DNA of 64,000 nt from Burkholderia glumae LMG 2196 = ATCC 33617 (GCF_000960995.1 NZ_CP009435.1:3534001-3598000), one strand, 5' to 3'; shown: positions 8,546-17,319, counted from the stretch's first letter. Translations and numbers: made by a program. The notes: generated by a model not told the origin, from the sequence alone.

Positions 8546-9769
8546 TCAGTGTGCGGCCCACTCGATCGTCGAGAGGTCGATGCCGTCCTTGTGCATTTCC
8601 CAGAGCGGCGACAGGTCCCGCAGCTTGGCGATCTTGCCCTGCAGCAGCTTGATCACGTAGTCCACGTCCTGCTCGGTCGTGAAGCGGCCGACCGTGAAGC
8701 GGATCGAGCTGTGGGCGAGCTCGTCGTTGCGGCCGAGCGCGCGCAGCACGTAGGAAGGCTCCAGCGACGCCGAGGTGCAAGCCGAGCCGGACGACACCGC
8801 GACATCCTTGATCGCCATGATCAGCGATTCGCCTTCGACGAAGTTGAAGCTGATGTTGAGGTTGTGCGGAACCCGGTGCTCCATGTCGCCGTTCACGTAG
8901 GTTTCCTCGATCTGCGAGAGGCCGCGCAGCAGCTTGTCGCGCAACGCGCGCACCCGCTCGTTCTCGACCGCCATTTCCTCGCGCGCGATACGGAACGCCT
9001 CGCCCATGCCGACGATCTGGTGCGTCGCCAGCGTGCCCGAACGCATGCCGCGCTCGTGACCGCCGCCGTGCATCTGCGCCTCGATCCGCACGCGCGGCTT
9101 GCGGCGCACGTAGAGCGCGCCGATCCCCTTCGGGCCATAGGTCTTGTGGGCCGAGAACGACATCAGATCGACCTTCAGCTTCGCCAGATCGATCGCCACC
9201 TTGCCGGTCGACTGCGCCGCGTCGACGTGGAACACGATGCCCTTCTCGCGGCAGATCTCGCCGATCGTCTCGATGTCCTGGATCACGCCGATCTCGTTGT
9301 TGACGTGCATCACCGACACCAGGATCGTGTCGGGGCGCAGCGCGGCCTTGAACACTTCGAGGTCGATCAGGCCGTCGTCCTTCACGTCGAGATAGGTGAG
9401 CTCGAAGCCTTCGCGCTCGAGTTCGCGGCAAGTATCGAGCACGGCCTTGTGCTCGGTCTTCACCGTGATGACGTGCTTGCCCTTGCCCTGATAGAAGTGC
9501 GCCGCACCCTTGATCGCGAGATTGTCGGATTCGGTCGCGCCGGAGGTCCAGATGATCTCGCGCGGGTCCGCGTTCACGAGCGCCGCCACCTGTTCACGCG
9601 CCTCTTCCACCGCGCGTTCGGCATCCCAGCCGTAAGCGTGGCTGCGCGACGCAGGGTTGCCGAACTGCTCGCGCAGGTACGGCACCATCTTGTCGACCAC
9701 GCGCGGATCGACCGGGGTCGTCGCGCTGTAGTCCATGTAGATGGGCAGGTGAGGAATATCGTTGTTCAT
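8546..9769 (-). CDS. iscS: Cysteine desulfurase IscS
   Basis: The 407-residue PLP enzyme takes sulfur from cysteine for IscU and for tRNA thiolation. The N-terminus IYMDYSATTPVDPRV is typical, the PLP lysine is in SFSAHKTYGPKG, and the sulfur-accepting Cys is in SSGSACTSASLEPSYVL. ATG 9769 (MNNDIPHLP) has GGAG nine bases upstream. A longer start at 9793 (MNEYPERQ) is possible but would include that ribosome site in the coding sequence. Confidence 0.97.
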   Translation of the reverse strand: MNNDIPHLPIYMDYSATTPVDPRVVDKMVPYLREQFGNPASRSHAYGWDAERAVEEAREQVAALVNADPREIIWTSGATESDNLAIKGAAHFYQGKGKHVITVKTEHKAVLDTCRELEREGFELTYLDVKDDGLIDLEVFKAALRPDTILVSVMHVNNEIGVIQDIETIGEICREKGIVFHVDAAQSTGKVAIDLAKLKVDLMSFSAHKTYGPKGIGALYVRRKPRVRIEAQMHGGGHERGMRSGTLATHQIVGMGEAFRIAREEMAVENERVRALRDKLLRGLSQIEETYVNGDMEHRVPHNLNISFNFVEGESLIMAIKDVAVSSGSACTSASLEPSYVLRALGRNDELAHSSIRFTVGRFTTEQDVDYVIKLLQGKIAKLRDLSPLWEMHKDGIDLSTIEWAAH

Positions 9770-9853
9770 CTGGCGCTCCGGGTATTCATTCAATGCAGGG
9801 ACGATTCTTTTTTGTGTAGACAGGCGATGCGCGCGGGCAGCCGCGCGTCAGCG

Positions 9854-10390
9854 TCAAGAACTCGCGATGTTGAACACCGAGTTCGGCCCGAGCGGCATCG
9901 CGCGCACGGGCTCGACGGGCGCGGCCGGCTCCGGCGCGCGGCGGTCGCGCAGCACGGCGGGCGCCCCCTCTTTGGCGCGCTGCTGATCTACGAGATCCTG
10001 CAGCGACACCGAATCGAGGTATTCGACCATCTTCTGGTTGAGCGTGGACCAGAGCTCGTGCGTCATGCAGTGTCCGTCGGGCTGCTTGGTCCCTTCACAG
10101 GTCCCCTTCCCGCCGCACTGCGTCGCATCGAGCGGCTCGTCGACCGCGATGATGATGTCGGCCACCGTCACGTCGCCGGCACGGCGCGCGAGATTGTAGC
10201 CGCCGCCGGGACCGCGCACCGATTCGACGATCTCGTGCCGACGCAGCTTGCCGAACAGCTGCTCCAGGTACGAGAGCGAGATGCGTTGGCGCTGGCTGAT
10301 GCCTGCAAGCGTCACCGGCCCCTGCTCCTGGCGCAGTGCCAAGTCAATCATCGCCGTGACGGCGAAACGGCCTTTCGTGGTGAGTCTCAT
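9854..10390 (-). CDS. iscR: Fe-S dependent Rrf2-type regulator IscR
   Basis: The 178-residue regulator has an N-terminal winged helix (MRLTTKGRFAVTAM) and a [2Fe-2S] ligand region CGGKGTCEG...GHC, with Cys92, Cys98 and Cys108 and His107. The third Cys is four residues later than in E. coli. Holo-IscR represses the isc operon when cluster supply is sufficient. A C-terminal tail rich in Pro and Arg (about residues 140-178) is longer than in E. coli. It is the first gene of the operon, 84 nt before iscS. Confidence 0.95.
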   Translation of the reverse strand: MRLTTKGRFAVTAMIDLALRQEQGPVTLAGISQRQRISLSYLEQLFGKLRRHEIVESVRGPGGGYNLARRAGDVTVADIIIAVDEPLDATQCGGKGTCEGTKQPDGHCMTHELWSTLNQKMVEYLDSVSLQDLVDQQRAKEGAPAVLRDRRAPEPAAPVEPVRAMPLGPNSVFNIASS

Positions 10391-10406
10391 AGTCGTAGGG
10401 GACAGC

Positions 10407-10458
10407 AATCTTGACGATTTTGGTCAAGTATAAATATCTGACATTTTTAGTCAAGTAT
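10407..10458 (-). promoter_or_regulatory. isc promoter with two tandem type-1 IscR boxes
   Basis: On the minus strand, TTGACT (10454-10449) and TATACT (10432-10427) are spaced 16 nt, a good sigma-70 promoter 36 nt before iscR. Two 25-bp sites of the type-1 form ATA(C)TTGAC-N5-6-GTCA cover it: 10434-10458 over the -35 and 10407-10431 over the -10 and start. Their centres are 27 bp apart. This is the arrangement expected for IscR autorepression. Confidence 0.85.
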
Positions 10459-10513
10459 CCCTGGCCGCAAAAGGGGATTCGGCAGACGCTGCCTTGCGCC
10501 GCAGCGGCCCGGA

Positions 10514-10996
10514 TCAGTCGGCGTCGTGCGCCCGCAGCGAGGCAAGCAGGCCGGCACAGGCCGCCTCGCACTGGTCGAGCACCTGCTCGAAGCCGGGCGC
10601 GCCGCCGAAATAGGGATCGGCCACTTCGCGCACGGCGCCGTCGCCGGCGAATTCCATCAGCAGCCGCAGCTTGTGGCGATGCTCGGCCGGCGCGCGGCGC
10701 CGCAACTCGGCCAGGTTGGCCTCGTCCATCGCGAGCAGCAGGTCGAAGCGCTCGAAATCGGCCGCCTCGATCTGCCGCGCACGCAGCGCGGAAAGATCGT
10801 AGCCGCGCGAGCGCGCGGCCTGCTGGGCGCGCGGGTCGGGCGGTGCGCCGACATGCCAGTCGCCGGTGCCGGCCGAATCGATCTCGATCACGTGTTCGAG
10901 GCCGGCCGCGCCGACCTGGGCGCGCATCACGCCCTCCGCAGTCGACGAGCGGCAGATATTGCCGAGACAGACGAAGCAAAGCGAGGCACGTTTCAT
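10514..10996 (-). CDS. Low-molecular-weight protein-tyrosine phosphatase
   Basis: The 160-residue protein has the LMW-PTP signature CLGNICRSS near the N-terminus (nucleophile Cys10, Arg16 of CX5R) and the general-acid loop VADPYFGG near residue 126. Such enzymes remove phosphate from tyrosine kinases or from arginine and low-molecular substrates; here no kinase or polysaccharide cluster is adjacent, so the target is unknown. It is upstream of iscR on the same strand but separated by the isc promoter. Confidence 0.92.
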   Translation of the reverse strand: MKRASLCFVCLGNICRSSTAEGVMRAQVGAAGLEHVIEIDSAGTGDWHVGAPPDPRAQQAARSRGYDLSALRARQIEAADFERFDLLLAMDEANLAELRRRAPAEHRHKLRLLMEFAGDGAVREVADPYFGGAPGFEQVLDQCEAACAGLLASLRAHDAD

Positions 10997-11087
10997 CGGG
11001 CGGCCGGATGGCGGCCAGCGGCCGCGAAAAAGGGGAGCGCCATATTATACCGGCACGCCCCGTTTCGCGCGGACGGCAGGCCCGACA

Positions 11088-11303
11088 TCAGAGCGCCCTG
11101 GCGGCGGCGATCGGCGTGGCCGACGCCGCGTCGGGCGATGCGCCGACGAGCCCGAACGACACCGTCCGGGCCAGCTCCGCCGACGCTTGCTCGATCGCCA
11201 GCGGCTCGCCCGGCCGCGCGACGGCCGAGGCGTGCAGGTAGGCGGCCGCGGCGAGCGGGACGATGATCGCGAGCGGCCAGTACATCGATATTGTCTTTTT
11301 CAT
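11088..11303 (-). CDS. Small secreted or membrane-anchored hypothetical protein
   Basis: The 71-codon frame starts MKKTISMYWPLAIIVPLAAAAYLHASA, a plausible signal peptide or single membrane segment (residues 8-27), followed by an Ala-rich soluble tail. I recognise no family. It lies downstream of lutB on the same strand, with about 200 nt between. Composition is ordinary for the region. It may be a genuine small gene, but there is no independent support. Confidence 0.45.
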   Translation of the reverse strand: MKKTISMYWPLAIIVPLAAAAYLHASAVARPGEPLAIEQASAELARTVSFGLVGASPDAASATPIAAARAL

Positions 11304-11504
11304 GACGCGACCTCTTGGTGACTGCGCATCGGAACCGGTGCCCGATGCTGACCACCCCGATTCTATAGACCCCGCCTATTAAGAAAAACCATCAAATAGC
11401 GAACGCAGTGTTGTCGCGCAGCGAACAGTCGCACGATCCACAGCCATATTACTGACACGGATCAATATCGAATCGACGCGCTTCGCCGCGCCCGCCGCCC
11501 TGCC

Positions 11505-12926
11505 TCAGCCGAGGTGGCTCTGCGAGGCCGCGTAGAGCTCGCGAAAGGTTCGGCCGGTAGGCGTCGGCAGATCGCGCGTGTCGGTCCAGCCGGCGGCGAG
11601 CGGCAGACGCCGGATGCCGCGTCCCGCATCGCGCGTGCCGCCCAGGCGCTCGAGGACGCGCACGGCCAGCTTGCTGGCGAGGCCGTACAGCATGGGCCGG
11701 CGTGCCGCGAAGCCCCAGACGGCCAGCGCCGCCCGCTCGCGCCACGGCCGCAGGCGCCGCTCGACCTGCTTCTCGCGCAGCCGGCGCAGCAGGCCCGACA
11801 ACGGAATGCCGACCGGACAGACGCTATCGCACTCGCCGCAAAGGGTGGCCGCCTGCGGCAGGTCGAGCGAACCTTCGAGCCCGGTGTAGCTGGGCGTCAG
11901 CACCGAGCCCATCGGCCCCGGATAGACCCAGCCGTAAGCGTGGCCGCCGATCTTCTGATAGACCGGACAATGATTCATGCAGGCGCCGCAGCGGATGCAG
12001 CGCAGCATCTCCTGGAATTCGCCGCCGAGCAGGCCGGTACGGCCGCCATCGACGAGCACCACGTAGTTGTGCTCCGGGCCGTCCTCGTCGCCGGGCCCGC
12101 GCGGCCCCGTCAGCAGCGAGAAATAATTCGAGACCTTCTGCCCGGTGGCCGAGCGCGGCAGCAGCCGCATCGCGGTGGCGAGATCCTCCAGCGTCGGCAG
12201 CACCTTCTCGATGCCGGTCACGGCCACGTGGACCCGCGGCATCACGGTGCACATGCCCTCGTTGCCCTCGTTCGTCACCAGCACCACCGAGCCGGTCTCG
12301 GCCACCACGAAGTTGCCGCCCGTCAGCCCCATGTCGGCATCGAGGAAATGCGAGCGCAGCATCTCGCGCGCCTCGCGCGTCATGTCAGGAATCTCGGTGA
12401 GCCGCGGGCGCCCATGCGCGGCGGCGAACAGATCGGCGATCTCGTCCTTGTCCTTGTGCAGCACCGGCGCAATGATGTGGCTCGGCGCCTCGTTGCCGTT
12501 GATCTGCAGGATGTACTCGCCCAGATCGGTCTCCACCGACTCCACGCCGATCTGCGCGAGCACCGCGTTGATACGCATCTCCTCGGACACCATCGACTTG
12601 GTCTTGATCACCTTCTTGACGTCGTGGCGCTGCGCGATGTCGGCCACGAGCGCCGCCGCGTCGGCCATCGATTCGGCGAACAGCACCGTCGTGCCGCGCC
12701 GCGCCGCCTCGCGTTCGAACGCCTCGAGCCAGATCTCGAGGTGCTCCAGCGCGCGGTTGCGAAGCGCCTTCAGCGCGGCGCGCGTCGCCGGGAAATCGAT
12801 CTGCGCGATCGCGTCGGCACGGCCCGACACGAAATTCGTCGACAGCTTTTTGAGATTGTGCTGCAGGCGCTGGTCGGCGAGCTTCTGCCCCGCGCGGGCC
12901 TGGAACTGCATCGATTGGACTTGCAT
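11505..12926 (-). CDS. lutB: LutB-like lactate oxidation Fe-S protein
   Basis: The 473-residue protein has an N-terminal LUD-type domain (about 1-290) and a C-terminal dicluster ferredoxin domain with CIRCGACMNHCPVY and CGECDSVCPVGIP, which bind two [4Fe-4S] clusters. LutB acts with LutA and LutC in L-lactate oxidation to pyruvate on the cytoplasmic side of the membrane. ATG 12926 gives MQVQSMQFQAR; longer extensions have no family support. It lies 53 nt after lutA. No lutC is present downstream. Confidence 0.9.
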   Translation of the reverse strand: MQVQSMQFQARAGQKLADQRLQHNLKKLSTNFVSGRADAIAQIDFPATRAALKALRNRALEHLEIWLEAFEREAARRGTTVLFAESMADAAALVADIAQRHDVKKVIKTKSMVSEEMRINAVLAQIGVESVETDLGEYILQINGNEAPSHIIAPVLHKDKDEIADLFAAAHGRPRLTEIPDMTREAREMLRSHFLDADMGLTGGNFVVAETGSVVLVTNEGNEGMCTVMPRVHVAVTGIEKVLPTLEDLATAMRLLPRSATGQKVSNYFSLLTGPRGPGDEDGPEHNYVVLVDGGRTGLLGGEFQEMLRCIRCGACMNHCPVYQKIGGHAYGWVYPGPMGSVLTPSYTGLEGSLDLPQAATLCGECDSVCPVGIPLSGLLRRLREKQVERRLRPWRERAALAVWGFAARRPMLYGLASKLAVRVLERLGGTRDAGRGIRRLPLAAGWTDTRDLPTPTGRTFRELYAASQSHLG

Positions 12927-12979
12927 GGCTGGCTGACTCGGCTGGCGACAATCGGAAAAGGGAACGCGGCTTCGACGGC

Positions 12980-13702
12980 TCAGAGATCGCCGGCCAGCAC
13001 CTGCGCGATATGCAGCACGCGCGTCTCGCTGTCGCCCAGGCGGCGCAGCCGGCCCTCGATGTTGAGGATGCAGCCGAGATCGCCGAGCACCACGGCGCGC
13101 GCGCCGCTCGCCTGCACGTTCGCGCACTTCTCGTCGACGATCGCGGTGGAAATGGCGCCGTACTTGACGGCGAACGTGCCGCCGAAGCCGCAGCAATGCT
13201 CGCAATCCTTCATCTCGGCGAGCTCCACGCCGCGCTGGGCCAGCAGGGCGCGCGGCTGAGCCTTCACGCCGAGCTCGCGCAGGCCCGAGCAGGCGTCGTG
13301 ATAGGCCACCGGCCCGCGAAATTCGCCCGGCGGCAATTGCACCTTCGCGACCCTGACGAGGAAGTCGGTCAGTTCGTGGACGCGCTCGCGCAGGCGCCCG
13401 AACCGCGCCATCAGCTCGGGATCGTCGCGGAACAGGTCACCGTAATGCGCGCGGATCATGCCGCCGCAGGAGCCCGACGGCACCACGACGTAGTCGAACG
13501 GCTCGAATTCGCGCAGCGTCTTCTCGGCCAGATCACGCGCGAGGCGCCGATCGCCCGAATTGTAGGCGGGCTGCCCGCAGCAGGTCTGCGAGGCCGGCAC
13601 GCTCACGTCGAAACCGGCCTCGCGGATCAGCTTCAGCGCGGAAAAGCCGATTTCGGGCCGCATCAGATCGATGAGGCAGGTGACGAACAATCCGACTCGC
13701 AT
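12980..13702 (-). CDS. lutA: LutA-like (GlcF/HdrD CCG-domain) lactate oxidation protein
   Basis: The 240-residue protein carries two CCG domains, QTCCGQPAYNSGD and EHCCGFGGTFAVK, the cysteine-rich modules that bind unusual Fe-S clusters in LutA, GlpC and HdrB. It works with lutB in L-lactate utilisation. The start MRVGLFVTC matches the family. An IclR regulator gene diverges from it with 190 nt between. Confidence 0.9.
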   Translation of the reverse strand: MRVGLFVTCLIDLMRPEIGFSALKLIREAGFDVSVPASQTCCGQPAYNSGDRRLARDLAEKTLREFEPFDYVVVPSGSCGGMIRAHYGDLFRDDPELMARFGRLRERVHELTDFLVRVAKVQLPPGEFRGPVAYHDACSGLRELGVKAQPRALLAQRGVELAEMKDCEHCCGFGGTFAVKYGAISTAIVDEKCANVQASGARAVVLGDLGCILNIEGRLRRLGDSETRVLHIAQVLAGDL

Positions 13703-13847
13703 GGGGGCTCCTTCGAGAAAACGCCGCTCATTATCCGCCGTTTGCCGCGCGGGACCAACGCCGCGGCCTGGCGAACGGCGGGACGGCCTTTCCCGATTCG
13801 ATCTGAAGGTCTCCTCGAACAGCGTTCGCTTTTTTCACATTACGAGA

Positions 13848-13853
13848 TACAAT
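13848..13853 (+). promoter_or_regulatory. Candidate -10 for the IclR gene
   Basis: TACAAT lies 39 nt before the start of the IclR gene in the 190-nt lutA/IclR divergent gap. No strong -35 is seen (TTCGCT is at the expected place). The gap probably also holds the lutA promoter and the IclR operator, but I could not identify a convincing palindrome. Confidence 0.35.
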
Positions 13854-13892
13854 CGCTTCCTCACCGTTTGACAGGTCAACTGATTTTTCACG

Positions 13893-14702
13893 ATGAGCAC
13901 GCCGAATCCTGACCCGAAGACGTCGATCCAGGTGATCGAACGCATGATGCGACTGCTCGATGCGCTCGCCGACCACAGTGACCCGGTCAGCCTGAAGGAG
14001 CTCGCGCAGCGCACGGAACTGCATCCCTCCACCGCGCACCGGATTCTCAACGACATGGTGACGTGCCGTCTGGTCGACCGCTCGGACCCCGGCACCTATC
14101 GCCTCGGCATGCGGCTGCTGGAACTCGGCAACCTCGTCAAGGCGCGGCTGTCGGTGCGCGACGCGGCGCTCATGCCGATGCGCGAACTGCACCGGCTGAC
14201 GGGGCAGACCGTGAACCTGTCGGTGCGCCAGGGCGACGAGATCGTCTACATCGAGCGTGCCTATTCGGAGCGCTCGGGCATGCAGGTGGTGCGCGCCATC
14301 GGCGGCCGCGCGCCGCTGCACCTGACCTCGGTCGGCAAGCTGTTCCTGGCGGCCGACGAAACCACGCGCGTGCGCGCCTACGCAACGCGCACCGGACTCG
14401 CCGGCCACACGCAGAACAGCATCACCGATCTGATGAAGCTCGAGCGCGAGCTAGCGCTGGTGCGCCAGCAGGCCTGCGCGCGTGACAACGAGGAGCTCGA
14501 ACTGGGCGTGCGCTGCATCGCGGCCGGCATCTACGACGATTCGGGCAAGCTCGTCGCCGGGCTGTCGCTGTCGGCCCCGGCCGATCGGCTGCAGGACGCC
14601 TGGCTCGGCCAGATCAGCCATACCGCGCTGACCATCTCCGAGGCGCTTGGCTACCGGCCGCCGCGCGAGAATTCGGGCGAGGCGCTCGCCAAGTCGCTCT
14701 GA
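13893..14702 (+). CDS. IclR-family transcriptional regulator
   Basis: The 269-residue protein has an N-terminal winged helix (about 15-75: SIQVIERMMRLLDAL, LKELAQRTELHPSTAHRIL) and a C-terminal GAF-like effector domain (about 90-255, with RCIAAGIYDDSGKLVAGLSLSA split by ordinary family residues). IclR proteins usually control neighbouring catabolic genes and sense small acids. Divergence from lutAB suggests it regulates them, though in many species lutAB is controlled by GntR-type LutR, so this is inference. Confidence 0.9.
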   Translation: MSTPNPDPKTSIQVIERMMRLLDALADHSDPVSLKELAQRTELHPSTAHRILNDMVTCRLVDRSDPGTYRLGMRLLELGNLVKARLSVRDAALMPMRELHRLTGQTVNLSVRQGDEIVYIERAYSERSGMQVVRAIGGRAPLHLTSVGKLFLAADETTRVRAYATRTGLAGHTQNSITDLMKLERELALVRQQACARDNEELELGVRCIAAGIYDDSGKLVAGLSLSAPADRLQDAWLGQISHTALTISEALGYRPPRENSGEALAKSL

Positions 14703-14766
14703 CGCGAGCCGCGCGGCACGGCCGGGGCGACGCCATCGGGCTCCGCGCTTTTCTGCCCGCCCATTG

Positions 14767-14793
14767 AAAAACCCCGCAGTCGCGGGGTTTTTT
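14767..14793. terminator. Bidirectional intrinsic terminator
   Basis: An 11-bp stem AAAAACCCCGC / GCGGGGTTTTT closes on an AGTC loop, with six Ts at the right end and As at the left. It lies between the convergent IclR gene and the PBP7-like gene and can serve both. Confidence 0.85.
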
Positions 14794-14814
14794 CTTGTCG
14801 GCGCCACGCGGCGC

Positions 14815-15954
14815 TCAGGTGCCGCCAGCTTCGGTGTTCGCGGCCGTCAGGCGCTCGCCGCCGCCGGCGTCGAGCCAGTTGCGCACGCGCGCGGCGTCGG
14901 CGGTGCGCGAGTACTTGCCGAACGAATCGAGCAGCACCATCACGATCGGCCTGCCGTGGATCGTCGCCTGCATCACGAGGCACTCGCCGGCCTCGTTGAT
15001 GAAGCCCGTCTTCTGCAGCCCGATGTCCCAGGACGGATTGCGCACCAGCGCATTCGTGCTGTTGTAGACGAGCGAACGCTTGCCGGTAAACACCGTGTAG
15101 GTGCGATCGGTCGAGAAGCGGCGAATCAGCGGGTACTGGTACGCCGCGTCGATCATCTTCACGAGGTCGCGCGCGCTCGACACGTTCAGACTCGTGAGCC
15201 CCGTCGAATTCTCGAAGTGCGTGTCGGTCATGCCGAGCGCCTTCGCCTTGGCGTTCATCGCGGCGATGAAGGCGGGACGGCCACCGGGGTAGTAGCGCGA
15301 CAGCGCGGCTGCGGCGCGGTTCTCGGAGGCCATCAGCGCGATGTGGAGCATGTCCTCGCGCGACAGCACCGAGCCTACGGACAGTCGCGAACCGGTGCCC
15401 TTCTCGTAGTCGCGGTCCGCGTCGGTGACTTCGATCTGCTCCTCGAGCGGCGCCTTCGAGTCCAGCACGACCATCGCGGTCATCAGCTTCGAGATCGAGG
15501 CGATCGGCACGACGGCGCGCGAATTCTTGTCGAACAGCGGCTCCGAGGTGGCCTGGTCGACCACGTAGGCCACGCTCGAGCGCAGCGCGAGCGCGTCGGA
15601 CGTGTCATGCAGTCCAAAGGCCTGGCCGACCGCCTGCTGGCGCGGCTGGAACGCCACGCGACGCACGGCACCGTGATGACGGCCCGGGCCGGCGGCGAGC
15701 ACGGCGTGCTTGCGGCCGCGGCGCGGAGCGTCGGCAGCCACATGGGCGACTTTCTTCTCGGTGGCGACAGTGCGCTTCTTGCCCTTGGCGGAGGCGGCCG
15801 CTTTCGCGGACTTGGTGGATTTGGCGTGCGCGGCAACGGCATCCGCGGGTGCGATGGCGACCGATGCGACCAGCATCGAGACGGCCACCGACACGGCGGT
15901 ACCGAGGGCCGCACCGTGCATCATCTTCAACGGCGAGAACAGTGAGGCTTTCAT
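14815..15954 (-). CDS. pbpG: D-alanyl-D-alanine endopeptidase (PBP7/8 type)
   Basis: The 379-residue serine peptidase of the S11 family cleaves DD-crosslinks in periplasmic peptidoglycan. Residues 1-38 are a signal peptide. A basic Lys/Ala-rich linker spans about 40-110. The three penicillin-binding motifs are SISK (153-156), SEN (210-212) and KTG (315-317). Family members are usually near 310 residues; the extra length is the basic linker, which may bind the cell wall. ATG 15954 starts MKASLFSPLK. Confidence 0.92.
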   Translation of the reverse strand: MKASLFSPLKMMHGAALGTAVSVAVSMLVASVAIAPADAVAAHAKSTKSAKAAASAKGKKRTVATEKKVAHVAADAPRRGRKHAVLAAGPGRHHGAVRRVAFQPRQQAVGQAFGLHDTSDALALRSSVAYVVDQATSEPLFDKNSRAVVPIASISKLMTAMVVLDSKAPLEEQIEVTDADRDYEKGTGSRLSVGSVLSREDMLHIALMASENRAAAALSRYYPGGRPAFIAAMNAKAKALGMTDTHFENSTGLTSLNVSSARDLVKMIDAAYQYPLIRRFSTDRTYTVFTGKRSLVYNSTNALVRNPSWDIGLQKTGFINEAGECLVMQATIHGRPIVMVLLDSFGKYSRTADAARVRNWLDAGGGERLTAANTEAGGT

Positions 15955-16499
15955 TGGGGTCCGAACAGAGCGGCGGGAGGTTTCCGCAAGTGTAGTAAAA
16001 CCTGAAAAAATAAGCAATTTTAGGCACTTACCGGCTTTCGTTAAACCGGATTGTAAGAGACGATCGCTCCAACGCAATCACACTCGCGTGTTCCATCGAA
16101 AAAAACGATGGCACCGCATGCCCTGCAAGCTCCTATCCGGCGCTTGCCGGATAGCCGAGATAACGGCACGATCGGGACGAATTACAGCGCAGGCGGCCCA
16201 AACGGCCCACGCAACGGGCGAACAATCCTTGCCGAAGGCCGCAAACGCAGGTTGGACGACGTACAAGCAAACGGCGCTTTTTGACCGTCATCTCTCTGAA
16301 ACGTTCCATGCCGCCGATCGGTTTACCGGGATCGGCCGTCGTAAACCCGCGATGGGCGCGCTTTGCCAAGGGCGTCGCGAGTCAGGCGCATCGAGCCGTC
16401 TCATGCAATGCCGGCGGACCGGAACCGATTTCATCCGGAACGATACAAGCCATTGTTTTTCCGGAAAAATAGTGTCATTGTGCAGCGCACAAAAGAAGC
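15955..16499. other. Gene-free, relatively AT-rich intergenic stretch with two hairpins
   Basis: No credible coding sequence is seen. Two inverted repeats stand out: CCATCG-A7-CGATGG at 16093-16111, and a perfect 9-bp stem CTATCCGGC / GCCGGATAG with a GCTT loop at 16133-16154. Neither has a T-run. The left end presumably carries the pbpG promoter and the right end the phasin control region. A small RNA could be hidden here but nothing proves it. Confidence 0.4.
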
Positions 16500-16548
16500 T
16501 TGACATCTGTTTCGAACGCCCTAGAATGGGAACCGTTGTTGCAATGCA
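16478..16548 (+). promoter_or_regulatory. Phasin promoter flanked by two TGC-N3-GCA palindromes
   Basis: TTGACA (16500-16505) and TAGAAT (16522-16527) with a 16-nt spacer form the promoter. Upstream, TTGTGC-AGC-GCACAA (16478-16492) is a perfect 6-3-6 palindrome. Downstream, TGC-AAT-GCA (16540-16548) repeats the core near the expected transcript start. TGC/GCA palindromes resemble operators of the PHA-responsive repressor PhaR, so a PhaR-like repressor is the likely binder (inference). Confidence 0.65.
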
Positions 16549-16639
16549 CCACGGCATTGCGCAGATTCCGAACACCGTCGTGCCCCTTAACTCAAGCGAT
16601 CGCCGCGAAGCCGGCGATCGTCAATCAGGAGCCAAAATC

Positions 16640-17221
16640 ATGTCCCTGTTGACCCCCGAGCAAATCGCCGCTGCCCACAAAGCCAATCTCGAAAGCCTGT
16701 TCGGCCTGACGTCGAAGGCGTTCGAAAGCGTCGAGAAGCTGATCGAGCTGAACGTGCAGGTTGTGAAGTCGACGCTCGCGGAAAGCCAGGAAAACGCGCA
16801 GCGCGCGCTGTCGGCCAAGGACGCGCAGGAACTGATCGCGCTGCAGGCAAGCTTTGCCCAGCCGGTGGCCGAGAAGATGCTGGCCTACGGCCGTCACCTG
16901 TACGACATCGCCTCGACCACGCAGGCCGAATTCGCGAAGGTTGCCGAAGCCCAGTTCCAGGAGCAGAACCTGAAGGTGCAGGCGCTCGTCGACAACGTCG
17001 CGAAGAACGCGCCGGCCGGCTCGGAAACGGCCGTTGCCGCACTGAAGTCGGCCATCAACGCCGCGAACACGACCTACGAAACGGTGCAGAAGGCCACCAA
17101 GCAGGCCGTCGAGATCGCCGAGTCGAACTTCAACGCCGCCGCCGCCGTCGCGACCAAGGCCGCCAACTCGGCTGCCGCTGCCTCGCGCCGCACGGCCGCC
17201 GCCGCGCCGAAGGCCGTCTGA
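16640..17221 (+). CDS. phaP: Phasin (polyhydroxyalkanoate granule protein)
   Basis: The 193-residue amphipathic helical protein opens MSLLTPEQIAAAHKANLES and includes the phasin_2 core (FGLTSKAFESVEKLIELNVQ, residues 21-40). The C-terminal third is Ala-rich (AAAAVATKAANSAAAAS), as in Burkholderia and Cupriavidus phasins. Phasins coat PHB granules and set their size and number. AGGAG lies eight bases before the ATG. A strong terminator follows, so the gene is monocistronic. Confidence 0.94.
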   Translation: MSLLTPEQIAAAHKANLESLFGLTSKAFESVEKLIELNVQVVKSTLAESQENAQRALSAKDAQELIALQASFAQPVAEKMLAYGRHLYDIASTTQAEFAKVAEAQFQEQNLKVQALVDNVAKNAPAGSETAVAALKSAINAANTTYETVQKATKQAVEIAESNFNAAAAVATKAANSAAAASRRTAAAAPKAV

Positions 17222-17290
17222 GCCGGCGCATCCGCCCGCCAGCACAAACCCAACCGGATCGCGCGCCGCGCTCAGGCGCGCCGCTCCCCG

Positions 17291-17319
17291 AAAAACCGCG
17301 CCGCTGCGCGGTTTTTTTT
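17291..17319 (+). terminator. Intrinsic terminator of the phasin gene
   Basis: The perfect stem AAAAACCGCGC / GCGCGGTTTTT with a CGCT loop is followed by more Ts (eight in all). It lies 70 nt after the phasin stop. Confidence 0.88.
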
